DNA from: Pseudomonadota bacterium
GTDB lineage: Bacteria; Bdellovibrionota; JAFGOL01
Assembly (NCBI GenBank): GCA_026390535.1
Contig: JAPLFT010000094.1
Location: 1 to 6,187, forward strand
Direction of reading: 5' to 3'
Length of the DNA: 6,187 nt
Below are positions 1-5,481 of this stretch, in pieces (the first letter of the stretch is position 1; each line of letters opens with the position of its first letter). The notes beneath the pieces were generated by a model. It did no database searches. It worked only from the letters and a program-made list of their open reading frames with translations, and was not told where the DNA came from. The position numbers were made by a program, and so were the translations under genes.

Positions 1-1367
1 ATTGCAATATCTCTGTATTTTTTTTCTTCGTCGGTATTTTTAGGCATTCTCATTGCAGACATTACGTCATTAAAAGCCTCTGTATCCAGATCTATCCCTT
101 TTTTAAGATCTTCAAGACACGACACAAGTTTATCACCCCTTGCGGATAATTTACCAAGTGTCGATTCATATCCTTTTTTTGCCGGTGTAAGGCTTGCCAC
201 CATAGAACCAAGTCCGGCCCCCAATGAACCGGCAAGGGCAGAAACGCTTCCGCCCCCCGGGGCAGGAGAATCCTTTCCAACCTCGTCTATAAAATCGTCG
301 AGTCTCATACTGCAAAGTTGTCCCGGTTTAGCTATTTTATATTCTATGACTTTTTCCTCTATCTTGAACGGAGATATCTCATCCAGTCCAAGTGATTTAA
401 CAGCTATATGTATTATCTCCCTTTCAGGTACCCCTGTCGAGCGTTTGGTCTTTTTAAGAAAATATCTTCCGGCTTCTATAATCGCATCTTTTGGCACAAG
501 GCCTACAAGTTCACTACCAGTGACCCTTAGTCCAAGTTTTGCCGCTTCTTGCTCACAGGTCTCAAAAAGCTTATGGAGAGGCGTCACCTTATAATTTGTC
601 AGATTTATAGATATCTGTGCAACACCGTACTGTTCTATATACCAACCGATCGCCTTAACCTCTTTTAGTAGTCCAGGCGTATTTACGGTTTTTCCGTTCT
701 TGTCCTTTATTATCTCTCCCTTCTCGTTTCTTTTTGCTCTGCCGGCCTCTCTTATTGTAAGAGCTACCTCGTTGGCAAGCGCCCTATCTCTGGTATTAAG
801 GTTCACGTTGTAAGCAATTAGAAAATCCCTTGCACAGATCTGTACGGCCCCTGCTCTCTTTACGGTATCGTTAAATACTGTGGAACAAAAGTCCGGTTTC
901 ATCGTCTGAAGTTTTTCCGGCAGGCTCTCATATTCGCCTTTTCTCACAAATGCCAGGTCCCTTCTTTCTTCGCTGGTTGCCGCGCATCCATATAGATAGA
1001 CGGGGATTTTAAGCTCTGTCCCCACTCTGTGTCCCAGTTTTTTTGCTATAGCCACGCAGTCGTCCATGGTAACACCGGATATAGGTATAAAAGGACAGAC
1101 ATCTGTGCATCCCTGACGGGGATGAGCACCTTTGTGTTTACTCATATCTATAAGTTCATGACTCTTTTTTATACACTGAAAGGCGGCCTCTTCTACAACC
1201 TCAGGCGAACCTACAAAGGTTATAACCGTTCTGTTGGTATCAAAACCCGGATCAACATCCAGTACTTCAATACCGGACACGGATTTTATAGCGTCAACGA
1301 CAGCGTCAATAACCTGTTTGTTCCTTCCCTCAGAGATATTTGGAACACACTCTATCAACCTTTGCAC
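1..1367 (-). CDS. ftcD: Glutamate formimidoyltransferase / formimidoyl-THF cyclodeaminase, C-terminus cut by window edge
   Basis: Transfers the formimino group from formiminoglutamate to tetrahydrofolate, then deaminates it to methenyl-THF; a cytosolic enzyme linking histidine breakdown (or purine fermentation) to one-carbon folate. I translated all 455 visible codons by hand without a stop or frame break. The N-terminal transferase domain opens with V-Q-R-L-I-E-C-V-P-N-I-S-E-G-R-N and contains K-G-A-H-P-R with His82, at the position of the catalytic histidine of mammalian FTCD. The C-terminal transferase subdomain follows at about 180-330. The cyclodeaminase domain begins near Met354 and carries S-P-A-P-G-G-G-S-V-S and D-T-E-A-F with Asp428, the likely catalytic aspartate. 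Full-length FTCD is about 540 residues, so roughly 85-100 are missing. The start is GTG, chosen because AGGGAGG lies at 1380-1374, six bases upstream, and homology begins at once. It follows the DUF116 gene by 72 bases, probably as one operon. Family assignment is firm; pathway use is inferred. Confidence 0.96.
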   Translation of the reverse strand, partial: MQRLIECVPNISEGRNKQVIDAVVDAIKSVSGIEVLDVDPGFDTNRTVITFVGSPEVVEEAAFQCIKKSHELIDMSKHKGAHPRQGCTDVCPFIPISGVTMDDCVAIAKKLGHRVGTELKIPVYLYGCAATSEERRDLAFVRKGEYESLPEKLQTMKPDFCSTVFNDTVKRAGAVQICARDFLIAYNVNLNTRDRALANEVALTIREAGRAKRNEKGEIIKDKNGKTVNTPGLLKEVKAIGWYIEQYGVAQISINLTNYKVTPLHKLFETCEQEAAKLGLRVTGSELVGLVPKDAIIEAGRYFLKKTKRSTGVPEREIIHIAVKSLGLDEISPFKIEEKVIEYKIAKPGQLCSMRLDDFIDEVGKDSPAPGGGSVSALAGSLGAGLGSMVASLTPAKKGYESTLGKLSARGDKLVSCLEDLKKGIDLDTEAFNDVMSAMRMPKNTDEEKKYRDIA

Positions 1368-1404
1368 GGTAATCCTCCCTGCATTGTCTATGTTTTTTAA
1401 CGCT

Positions 1405-1432
1405 AATATATAGGTATAAACAGTCTTATCAA
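1405..1432 (-). promoter_or_regulatory. Possible internal promoter for ftcD
   Basis: On the minus strand a TTGATA box (1432-1427) and a TATATT box (1410-1405) are separated by 16 bases. Each differs from the sigma-70 consensus at one position. Transcription would begin near 1398, giving a leader of about 30 bases that contains the ftcD AGGGAGG site. This would let ftcD be expressed apart from the DUF116 gene. The region is AT-rich, so a chance match is possible. Confidence 0.4.
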
Positions 1433-1451
1433 GTAGAAATTACTTTATAAG
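1425..1451 (-). repeat. Imperfect inverted repeat over the DUF116 stop codon
   Basis: Arms CTTAT-C-AAGTA (1425-1435) and TACTT-T-ATAAG (1441-1451) pair with one mismatch around a five-base loop. The hairpin covers the TAA of the DUF116 gene at 1442-1440. It is AT-rich and has no T-run after it in the direction of transcription, so it is not a convincing intrinsic terminator. It could be a weak processing or stability element between the two genes. It also overlaps the -35 box of the possible ftcD promoter. Confidence 0.35.
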
Positions 1452-2144
1452 CCTATCCAGGTATGACTTTATGACGCTTATGTCCACGGTGGTATCTCTG
1501 CAGGGGCCACAGAGCCTTTGGTTAAGTACCGCTATCACCGGAATGTTGCGCACTTCTCTAAGACCGCTTATGAGGTCATTCTCACAGGCTACAGCCAATA
1601 CGCACTTCGGCCTTCTCTGCTTTATTATTTCCCTGGCGGCGGTTCCTCCGCTCACCACAACGGCACTAACACCATATTTTTTCTTTATCTCAACAATGTC
1701 AGGCATACTGCATTTTCCGCATAACCTGCAGTTATCAAGCTTGTCCCATGTAACCTTATAAAGGCAGTCGCTGTTCTGAAGGCAGTGCGGTAAAAGCAGT
1801 AAAACCTCGGCACCCTCATATGACTTTAAACAGCCTCTTCTCTTTTCTATGCCTATGATCATATAGCGGTTGCTATATTCTATTATATCCCGTCTAAGTG
1901 CATCAAAGTCTAACTTTAACAGTGTCGCCGTCAATTCAATAATTGGATATACAAGAAAAAGTGTGTAAAGCACGCAACAGACTGACAAAAGCAGGTTCAG
2001 GAATAGTATGGACACAAAAAACGGGATTGCCGACACGACAAGAAAGCCCCATTCATGATAGTGACTAGACAAAAAAACGGTAAGAAAACCCCATAATGCA
2101 AAAAACAAAAACAGAAAAATATTTACTATATAAAAACGTTTCAC
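1440..2144 (-). CDS. DUF116 family membrane protein with cysteine-rich cytosolic domain
   Basis: A 234-residue protein of the DUF116 family, whose biochemical role is not established to my knowledge. Residues about 5-26 and 33-68 are hydrophobic and form two or three membrane segments. The soluble part carries the family motifs: L-P-H-C-L-Q (Cys121) with Cys127, then N-C-R-L-C-G-K-C (Cys139, 142, 145), G-G-T at 166-168, A-V-A-C-E-N-D-L (Cys187) and C-G-P-C (Cys212, 215). Nine cysteines in this region suggest metal or Fe-S binding, but this is inference. The start is GTG with an in-frame TAA directly before it, so no longer form is possible. From memory, DUF116 genes often sit beside formyltransferase or other one-carbon genes; here the partner is ftcD, 72 bases downstream. 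The family call is strong, the function unknown. Confidence 0.87.
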   Translation of the reverse strand: MKRFYIVNIFLFLFFALWGFLTVFLSSHYHEWGFLVVSAIPFFVSILFLNLLLSVCCVLYTLFLVYPIIELTATLLKLDFDALRRDIIEYSNRYMIIGIEKRRGCLKSYEGAEVLLLLPHCLQNSDCLYKVTWDKLDNCRLCGKCSMPDIVEIKKKYGVSAVVVSGGTAAREIIKQRRPKCVLAVACENDLISGLREVRNIPVIAVLNQRLCGPCRDTTVDISVIKSYLDRLIK

Positions 2145-2159
2145 TTAGTGACTATCAAG

Positions 2160-2167
2160 CCTCCCTT
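2160..2167 (-). promoter_or_regulatory. Ribosome binding site with long spacer, DUF116 gene
   Basis: The minus strand reads AAGGGAGG at 2167-2160, a near-perfect Shine-Dalgarno sequence. It lies 15 bases before the only possible start, GTG at 2144, which is longer than the usual 5-10. The TAA directly before the GTG rules out a closer in-frame start, so translation may be weakened or the spacer folded. Confidence 0.6.
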
Positions 2168-2173
2168 TAAATC

Positions 2174-2202
2174 TTGTTTTGGAACTGATACTACACTATA
2201 AT
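2174..2202 (+). promoter_or_regulatory. Sigma-70-type promoter for the complex I-like operon
   Basis: TTGTTT (2174-2179) and a perfect TATAAT (2197-2202) are separated by 17 bases. The -35 box matches consensus only in its first three bases. Transcription would begin near 2208-2210, about three to five bases before the ATG at 2213, so the mRNA would be nearly leaderless. This fits the absence of any Shine-Dalgarno sequence before that ATG. The -10 box shares four bases with the opposing promoter. Confidence 0.6.
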
Positions 2203-2223
2203 CCATAACAGTATGAATCTCAA
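2195..2223 (-). promoter_or_regulatory. Sigma-70-type promoter for DUF116-ftcD
   Basis: On the minus strand TTGAGA (2223-2218) and TATAGT (2200-2195) are 17 bases apart, each one base off consensus. Transcription would begin near 2188 and give a leader of about 44 bases holding the AAGGGAGG site. The -35 box lies inside the first codons of the divergent NuoA-like gene, and the -10 box overlaps the rightward -10 box. Confidence 0.6.
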
Positions 2224-2392
2224 CTTCAATGAAAAATCATATTTATCTGTAATAATAGGCAGTTTCGCGATGATCCTACTGACACTCCCCTTGCTTATTT
2301 ACTCCAACAAAAAAGATCTTATAATTTCTGTTGCCTTAATTTTTATATTTATTCAGATTTTCATTTATCTTTCACTCAGGAGAAAAGACTGA
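2213..2392 (+). CDS. Small two-helix membrane protein, possibly a reduced NuoA-like subunit
   Basis: An intact 59-residue frame with two hydrophobic helices at about 10-29 and 35-54 and a basic tail ending R-R-K-D. The two helices are joined by only a short linker (S-N-K-K-D). NuoA of complex I is about 120 residues with three helices and a long conserved loop after the first. Position directly before a NuoB-like gene, and a faint likeness of the second helix to a NuoA helix, suggest a NuoA with its middle loop and a helix lost; sequence support is weak. The in-frame TGA at 2186-2188 limits the start; ATG at 2213 is the first canonical one and has no ribosome site. The stop TGA abuts the next ATG, and this gene's end supplies that gene's AGGAGA site, so it is very likely translated. 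Confidence 0.6.
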   Translation: MNLNFNEKSYLSVIIGSFAMILLTLPLLIYSNKKDLIISVALIFIFIQIFIYLSLRRKD

Positions 2393-2776
2393 ATGCCAAA
2401 GTTTTTAAACCGTAAAAACCTGTTCAAAAATATATATTTTTTAGAATCGTCGTGCTGTGCACCGGAGGTTATAAATCTTTTTACTCCCAGATATGACCCG
2501 GAACGACTTGGATTCACAAGGACAGACGATATCAAAGAAGCGGATATCCTCATAGTATCAGGATATACAAATGAAAAGACCCTGTTTAAACTTGAAGCAG
2601 AATACCGGGCATTGGAGAAAAAACCAGTGGTGATAGCCATCGGCGGATGTGCCATCGGAAAGGGACCTCTATTGGCTCCGGATATCAATATCCCCATAGA
2701 TGTTTACATCCCGGGATGTCCTCCAAGACCGGAAAGTATTGTCGATGGACTGGTAAGAGGATTAAAAATCAAATGA
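2393..2776 (+). CDS. NuoB-like (complex I 20 kDa / group 4 hydrogenase small subunit-like) Fe-S protein
   Basis: A 127-residue member of the NuoB/PSST family, which holds the last [4Fe-4S] cluster (N2 in complex I) at the join with the large subunit. The four ligands are visible: tandem Cys21-Cys22 in S-S-C-C-A-P-E, Cys86 in I-G-G-C-A, and Cys109 in P-G-C-P-P. The core A-D-I-L-I-V-S-G and V-Y-I-P-G-C-P-P-R-P-E stretches are typical. The tandem CC pattern is that of complex I (CCAxE), not the CxxC seen in Ech or Mbh hydrogenase small subunits. It is shorter than usual (about 150-220), lacking N-terminal sequence and some loop between Cys86 and Cys109. Start ATG is supported by AGGAGA nine bases upstream (2378-2383). 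Its last bases overlap the next start (ATGA). Confidence 0.9.
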   Translation: MPKFLNRKNLFKNIYFLESSCCAPEVINLFTPRYDPERLGFTRTDDIKEADILIVSGYTNEKTLFKLEAEYRALEKKPVVIAIGGCAIGKGPLLAPDINIPIDVYIPGCPPRPESIVDGLVRGLKIK

Positions 2777-3749
2777 AAATATTCATCAACTATCCATTCG
2801 GAAATACGGAGCTTGAAATAAACCAGAGAAGCAAAAAACTTTTTGCCGTTTCAATTATGCCGTTTGTTTCTGCATGCTGGTTGAGAGTGCTTCCGGAATA
2901 TCCGTTGAATATGCGGTACAGTTAATCAGGACGATTCTTTTAGAGCTTGAGCGCATATACAGTCATACAATATATCTGAACAGAATGTTCTCATACACGG
3001 AAAACCAGGTTTTGATAAATCATACAATAGCGATAAAAGACGCTTTGCTCGATTGTTTTGAAGAGATAACCGGTCATAGAATGTTCGGGACGGGTCATGT
3101 GTTTGGAGATGTAAATTTTAATATAAGTTCAGGGAATATAAAACTTATAGATAAAATTATCAATTACACTTCCTCTATTTTCAATAAAATCAAAAAACTT
3201 ACAAACCAAAATGCATCTTTGGAATCACTTTTTAAAAACCGTGTAATAATAAGCGAAAAAGATATCCTGCAAAACAAAATAACAGGGCCTTTTTCATGGT
3301 TTAATAGCTTAAACTCGGATCTACGGGAAAAAGAGCCTTATCTTGCCTATGTAGAACCCCAGATACAAACAATTTTAGGTAATAAAGGGGCAATAAACAA
3401 TAATTGTATACATTCCAGGATACTGCGCTTAACTTCCGACGTAGATAATTCCATTAAGATAATAAAATTTCTGGTAGACAAATATACCCCTATTTATCAT
3501 CGCAAAGAAAAATTAGAGCAGCCGCTGCTGACAAGGGGAGAATATACAAAAATGATAGAATCGCCCAGAGGACTTATAGATATACACGTAACCGTTAATA
3601 AAATGGGAATTATTGAAACGATTAAAATAACGAGTCCTTCCGACATAAATAAAGCAATAATAAATAACACCCTGAAAGGGACTTTGATTGATTACACAAA
3701 ACCGGCTTTTGAGAGCCTTTATTTGTCTATGATGGAGATAGACAAATGA
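2773..3749 (+). CDS. NuoD-like large subunit, coding frame broken by an apparent -1 frameshift near 2838
   Basis: The product resembles the 49 kDa/NuoD and group 4 hydrogenase large subunit family. Landmarks are I-R-T-I-L-L-E-L-E-R, then G-P-F-S-W-F with D-L-R-E-K-E-P-Y, then E-S-P-R-G-L, K-I-T-S-P-S, L-K-G-T-L-I, and a C-terminal M-E-I-D-K in the place of the family's E-V-D-R. ATG 2773 overlaps the upstream stop and opens 22 codons; that frame ends at 2925. All recognisable homology continues in the -1 frame, including F-N-Y-A-V-C-F-C-M-L-V-E just before the next possible ATG at 2874. Read through a slip at 2838 it gives about 325 residues against roughly 400 for NuoD. The segment with G-P-x-H-P and H-R-G of NuoD is absent, and the C-terminal CxxC of NiFe enzymes is absent. 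So no NiFe site is expected and quinone binding would be altered. The stop overlaps the next start (ATGA). If not frameshifted, translation would have to begin at 2874, which has no ribosome site. Confidence 0.72.
2833..2844 (+). other. Homopolymer pair A6-C-T5 at the frame change in the NuoD-like gene
   Basis: AAAAAA (2833-2838), C, TTTTT (2840-2844). In the starting frame it reads AAA-AAA-CTT-TTT; the conserved frame downstream begins at ACT (2838) or later, a shift of -1. This equals one base missing from either run, or a ribosomal or polymerase slip. The in-frame heptamer C-AAA-AAA is a poor match to the X-XXY-YYZ rule, so tandem slippage would carry one mismatch. I see no clear stimulatory stem-loop just downstream. 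Confidence 0.6.
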
Positions 3750-4459
3750 TTATCATAATTAATTTTTTAATATTTTCTTTATTTATCTTTATATCGGATG
3801 CACTTGTAACTTTTTCTACAGTAAGGCTTGAAAGAAGGATCGGCATCAGTTCCAATCTGCTTAAAATGATCTTTAATATAACCCCTTCCTATATTAAAAA
3901 GATAGTTCCGATATTTATCGTTTTTATGGCCGTTCAACTTGTATATCTGCACATTACCGATAGTAAATATTTTATTTTTCTCACTGTATTAATTATTTTT
4001 CTCACTACGGTAAAAATAGGATCGGAGCCTTATGCCCACAGTGTAACCTCCGCTTCCTGTTTTTTATCCATAATAATCTGTGTTCTTACTGTTCAAAGTA
4101 TGGGTACAACCAACAGATTGATAATAAACAATCCTTTTTTATTTGTTTCTTTAGTCGTAGCAATATTTGCTATCTCAATATTCAATAAAGATAAAAATGA
4201 AGCTCCATCCATGAACATTGCCAGAAATCTTGCTTTAAATATTTACATAGTCTCTGCTTTTATACCTGAGTTGTCTTTTATCTATTCTATGGTTCTTTCT
4301 GTCGGCTTCTTTTATTTACAATTTATATTACATCAAGTGTATCCAAAACTTAATCTTTTCCAGACGATGAGGCAGAGTCTTACCATTCTTCTGTCCGCTT
4401 CATTAATATGTTTTATAGGCAGTCTGCTCTGGGTTGTGTTTATCATGGGAGGTATATAG
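3746..4459 (+). CDS. NuoH/EchB-like membrane subunit, shortened and divergent
   Basis: A 237-residue hydrophobic protein with about seven to eight membrane segments (about 2-24, 53-70, 75-90, 99-118, 129-146, 163-195 possibly two, 212-235). In complex I and group 4 hydrogenases NuoH anchors the peripheral arm and starts the proton channel. Support: L-E-R-R at 28-31 resembles the E-R-K after the first NuoH helix. N-E-A-P at 151-154 sits where NuoH has E-x-N-R-x-P-F-D. Y-P-K-L-N-L-F-Q-T-M-R at 199-209 resembles the P-R-x-R-x-D-Q loop before the last helix. Gene order between large subunit and ferredoxin fits. NuoH is usually about 300-340 residues, so the segment with the G-P-N-x-x-G motif and other loop acids is gone. 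ATG overlaps the upstream stop, with GGAG eight bases before (3734-3737). Homology is remote and judged by eye. Confidence 0.65.
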   Translation: MIIIINFLIFSLFIFISDALVTFSTVRLERRIGISSNLLKMIFNITPSYIKKIVPIFIVFMAVQLVYLHITDSKYFIFLTVLIIFLTTVKIGSEPYAHSVTSASCFLSIIICVLTVQSMGTTNRLIINNPFLFVSLVVAIFAISIFNKDKNEAPSMNIARNLALNIYIVSAFIPELSFIYSMVLSVGFFYLQFILHQVYPKLNLFQTMRQSLTILLSASLICFIGSLLWVVFIMGGI

Positions 4460-4848
4460 TCATTAAATCAGTAGTTAGAACAATACGAGGCGTTATTTAT
4501 CTTCTTCTTTCCGGGCATGATGTAACGGAAATGTACCCTGATCCTGTAGCGAAACCACTTTTACCTAAAAGATCCAGAGGGTTTTTATCAGTGGATACTT
4601 ACAAATGCAATTTATGCTCTGAATGCAAGAAAATTTGTCCTTCAAAGGCTATAGAAGTGGATATGGACAATATCTCGTTGAATATAGACTATGCCAAATG
4701 TATGTATTGCGGTTATTGTTCCGTTATTTGTCCGGAGATCGCCCTTTCTTTTTCGAAAGAATTCGAGGGGGCAACAAAAAACAAAGATCTTTTTCAACAC
4801 AGTTTCAGCATAATCAATATAAAGAATATAAAAAGGGTAAACGAATGA
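4408..4848 (+). CDS. NuoI-like 2[4Fe-4S] ferredoxin subunit; true start uncertain
   Basis: Electron-carrying subunit of complex I-like enzymes. Two classical clusters are seen: C-N-L-C-S-E-C-K-K-I-C-P and C-M-Y-C-G-Y-C-S-V-I-C-P, each CxxCxxCxxxCP. Before them come a short hydrophobic stretch, V-T-E-M-Y-P-D and R-S-R-G-F, matching the NuoI lead-in V-T-x-x-Y-P-E and R-x-R-G. All eight ligands are present. The span given uses the only upstream canonical start (ATG 4408, 146 residues), but that overlaps the H-like gene by 52 bases, has no ribosome site, and adds 18 residues that look like out-of-frame translation of H. A better start by context is ATT at 4462, nine bases after GGGAGG, giving 128 residues beginning exactly where NuoI homologues begin. 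The C-terminal 30 residues are poorly conserved. The stop overlaps the next start. Confidence 0.9.
   Translation: MFYRQSALGCVYHGRYIVIKSVVRTIRGVIYLLLSGHDVTEMYPDPVAKPLLPKRSRGFLSVDTYKCNLCSECKKICPSKAIEVDMDNISLNIDYAKCMYCGYCSVICPEIALSFSKEFEGATKNKDLFQHSFSIINIKNIKRVNE
4447..4452 (+). promoter_or_regulatory. Ribosome binding site pointing to an ATT start for the NuoI-like gene
   Basis: GGGAGG is the only strong Shine-Dalgarno sequence near the start of the ferredoxin gene. No ATG, GTG or TTG in that frame follows at a usable distance; the next in-frame ATG is after the conserved lead-in. ATT at 4462 lies nine bases downstream and ATA at 4456 only three. The site lies in the last codons of the H-like gene. 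Confidence 0.5.
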
Positions 4849-5264
4849 TATACGCTGTAATAACTTTTTCAATCATATGTGTTCTGTGGCTTTTCATAAA
4901 AAAAGCCGTATTAAAATTTGTTCTTACTTTGGCCATAATGATATTTCCCGCCTTTATACTTTTCTATAACGGCGGATACGCATATTCAATACTCTTTACT
5001 TTTTTAATCATACTTTTTATGTACTTAAATGATTTTAAAAAGTCTCACAAAAATAATTACAAAAAGATCATAACGGTAATTCCCATAGCAGCACTTTTTT
5101 ATTGGCTTGCAATCCCAAAAAACGGGAAATTCCCCGGTCCAAGAATGCTGGAAAATTCCGAATTAAAAATTGCCGTCATATTATCCTGTATATCAATTTT
5201 TATTGCAGTCATGTCTGCTCTTTTGATACTGAAAAGAACAAAAGGGGAGAAAGCACATGAATAA
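4845..5264 (+). CDS. NuoJ-like five-helix membrane subunit
   Basis: A 139-residue protein with five predicted helices at about 3-19, 22-41, 44-62, 74-91 and 106-128, the helix count of NuoJ. Helix 3 reads G-G-Y-A-Y-S-I-L-F-T-F-L, recalling the Y-x-G-A-I-x-V-L-F-L-F of NuoJ. The end, E-L-K-I-A-V-I-L-S then L-L-I-L-K-R-T-K-G, recalls the last NuoJ helix (F-E-L-A-S-V-L-L-L ending in A-R-R). NuoJ takes part in the proton path in the membrane arm and normally sits between I and K, as here. The start is ATG at 4845 with AAGGG seven bases before; it overlaps the ferredoxin stop (ATGA). A longer open frame to 4623 exists but lies inside the ferredoxin gene and is not real. An alternative is a generic antiporter-accessory (Mrp-like) protein. 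Confidence 0.55.
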   Translation: MIYAVITFSIICVLWLFIKKAVLKFVLTLAIMIFPAFILFYNGGYAYSILFTFLIILFMYLNDFKKSHKNNYKKIITVIPIAALFYWLAIPKNGKFPGPRMLENSELKIAVILSCISIFIAVMSALLILKRTKGEKAHE

Positions 5265-5481
5265 TTCACTCTTGCTGTTTTCTTCGATATTTATATTGAT
5301 AATAACCTTTATAATACAAAGACAATTCTACAGGATTTCCGGTTTTATGGTTTCCTTTGTTTTATTTACACTGTTTATTACAAAAGATATAACGTCTATA
5401 TTTATAATCATGGTCAACGGTTTTATTATTTATCTTTTACTTTTATTAAGTTATAAAGAGTATCCTAAAAATGATAATTAA
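5257..5481 (+). CDS. NuoK-like small three-helix membrane subunit lacking the channel glutamates
   Basis: A 74-residue protein with three hydrophobic segments (about 4-20, 24-41, 46-66), the helix number of NuoK and of MrpC. NuoK is about 100 residues and has two conserved glutamates within helices 2 and 3 that are needed for proton transfer. By position those would fall at the G-F-M of R-I-S-G-F-M and at M-V-N-G here, so both appear replaced; the only glutamate is in the tail K-E-Y-P. A strong GGGGAGA lies six to seven bases before the ATG. It overlaps the upstream gene by eight bases and the downstream one by eleven. Identity rests mainly on gene order, size and topology. Confidence 0.5.
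   Translation: MNNSLLLFSSIFILIITFIIQRQFYRISGFMVSFVLFTLFITKDITSIFIIMVNGFIIYLLLLLSYKEYPKNDN

Noticed and set aside
346..594. An 82-codon plus-strand open frame opposite ftcD
   Set aside because: Antisense shadow of the conserved formimidoyltransferase C-terminal region.
1029..1400. A 123-codon plus-strand open frame opposite ftcD
   Set aside because: It lies wholly antisense to a clearly conserved enzyme domain, has no ribosome site, and its translation resembles no known protein.
1425..1451. Intrinsic terminator between the DUF116 gene and ftcD
   Set aside because: The hairpin is AT-rich, overlaps the stop codon and has no T-run after it on the transcribed strand.
1471..1761. Two overlapping plus-strand open frames opposite the DUF116 gene
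   Set aside because: Antisense shadows of the cysteine-rich DUF116 domain whose motifs are plainly on the minus strand.
2365..2697. A 110-codon minus-strand open frame opposite the NuoB-like gene
   Set aside because: The plus strand carries all four Fe-S ligands of the NuoB family; the minus frame has no recognisable content.
2393..3749. A true group 4 NiFe hydrogenase
   Set aside because: The large subunit lacks the C-terminal CxxC, and the small subunit has the tandem cysteines of complex I, not the CxxC of Ech/Mbh-type enzymes.
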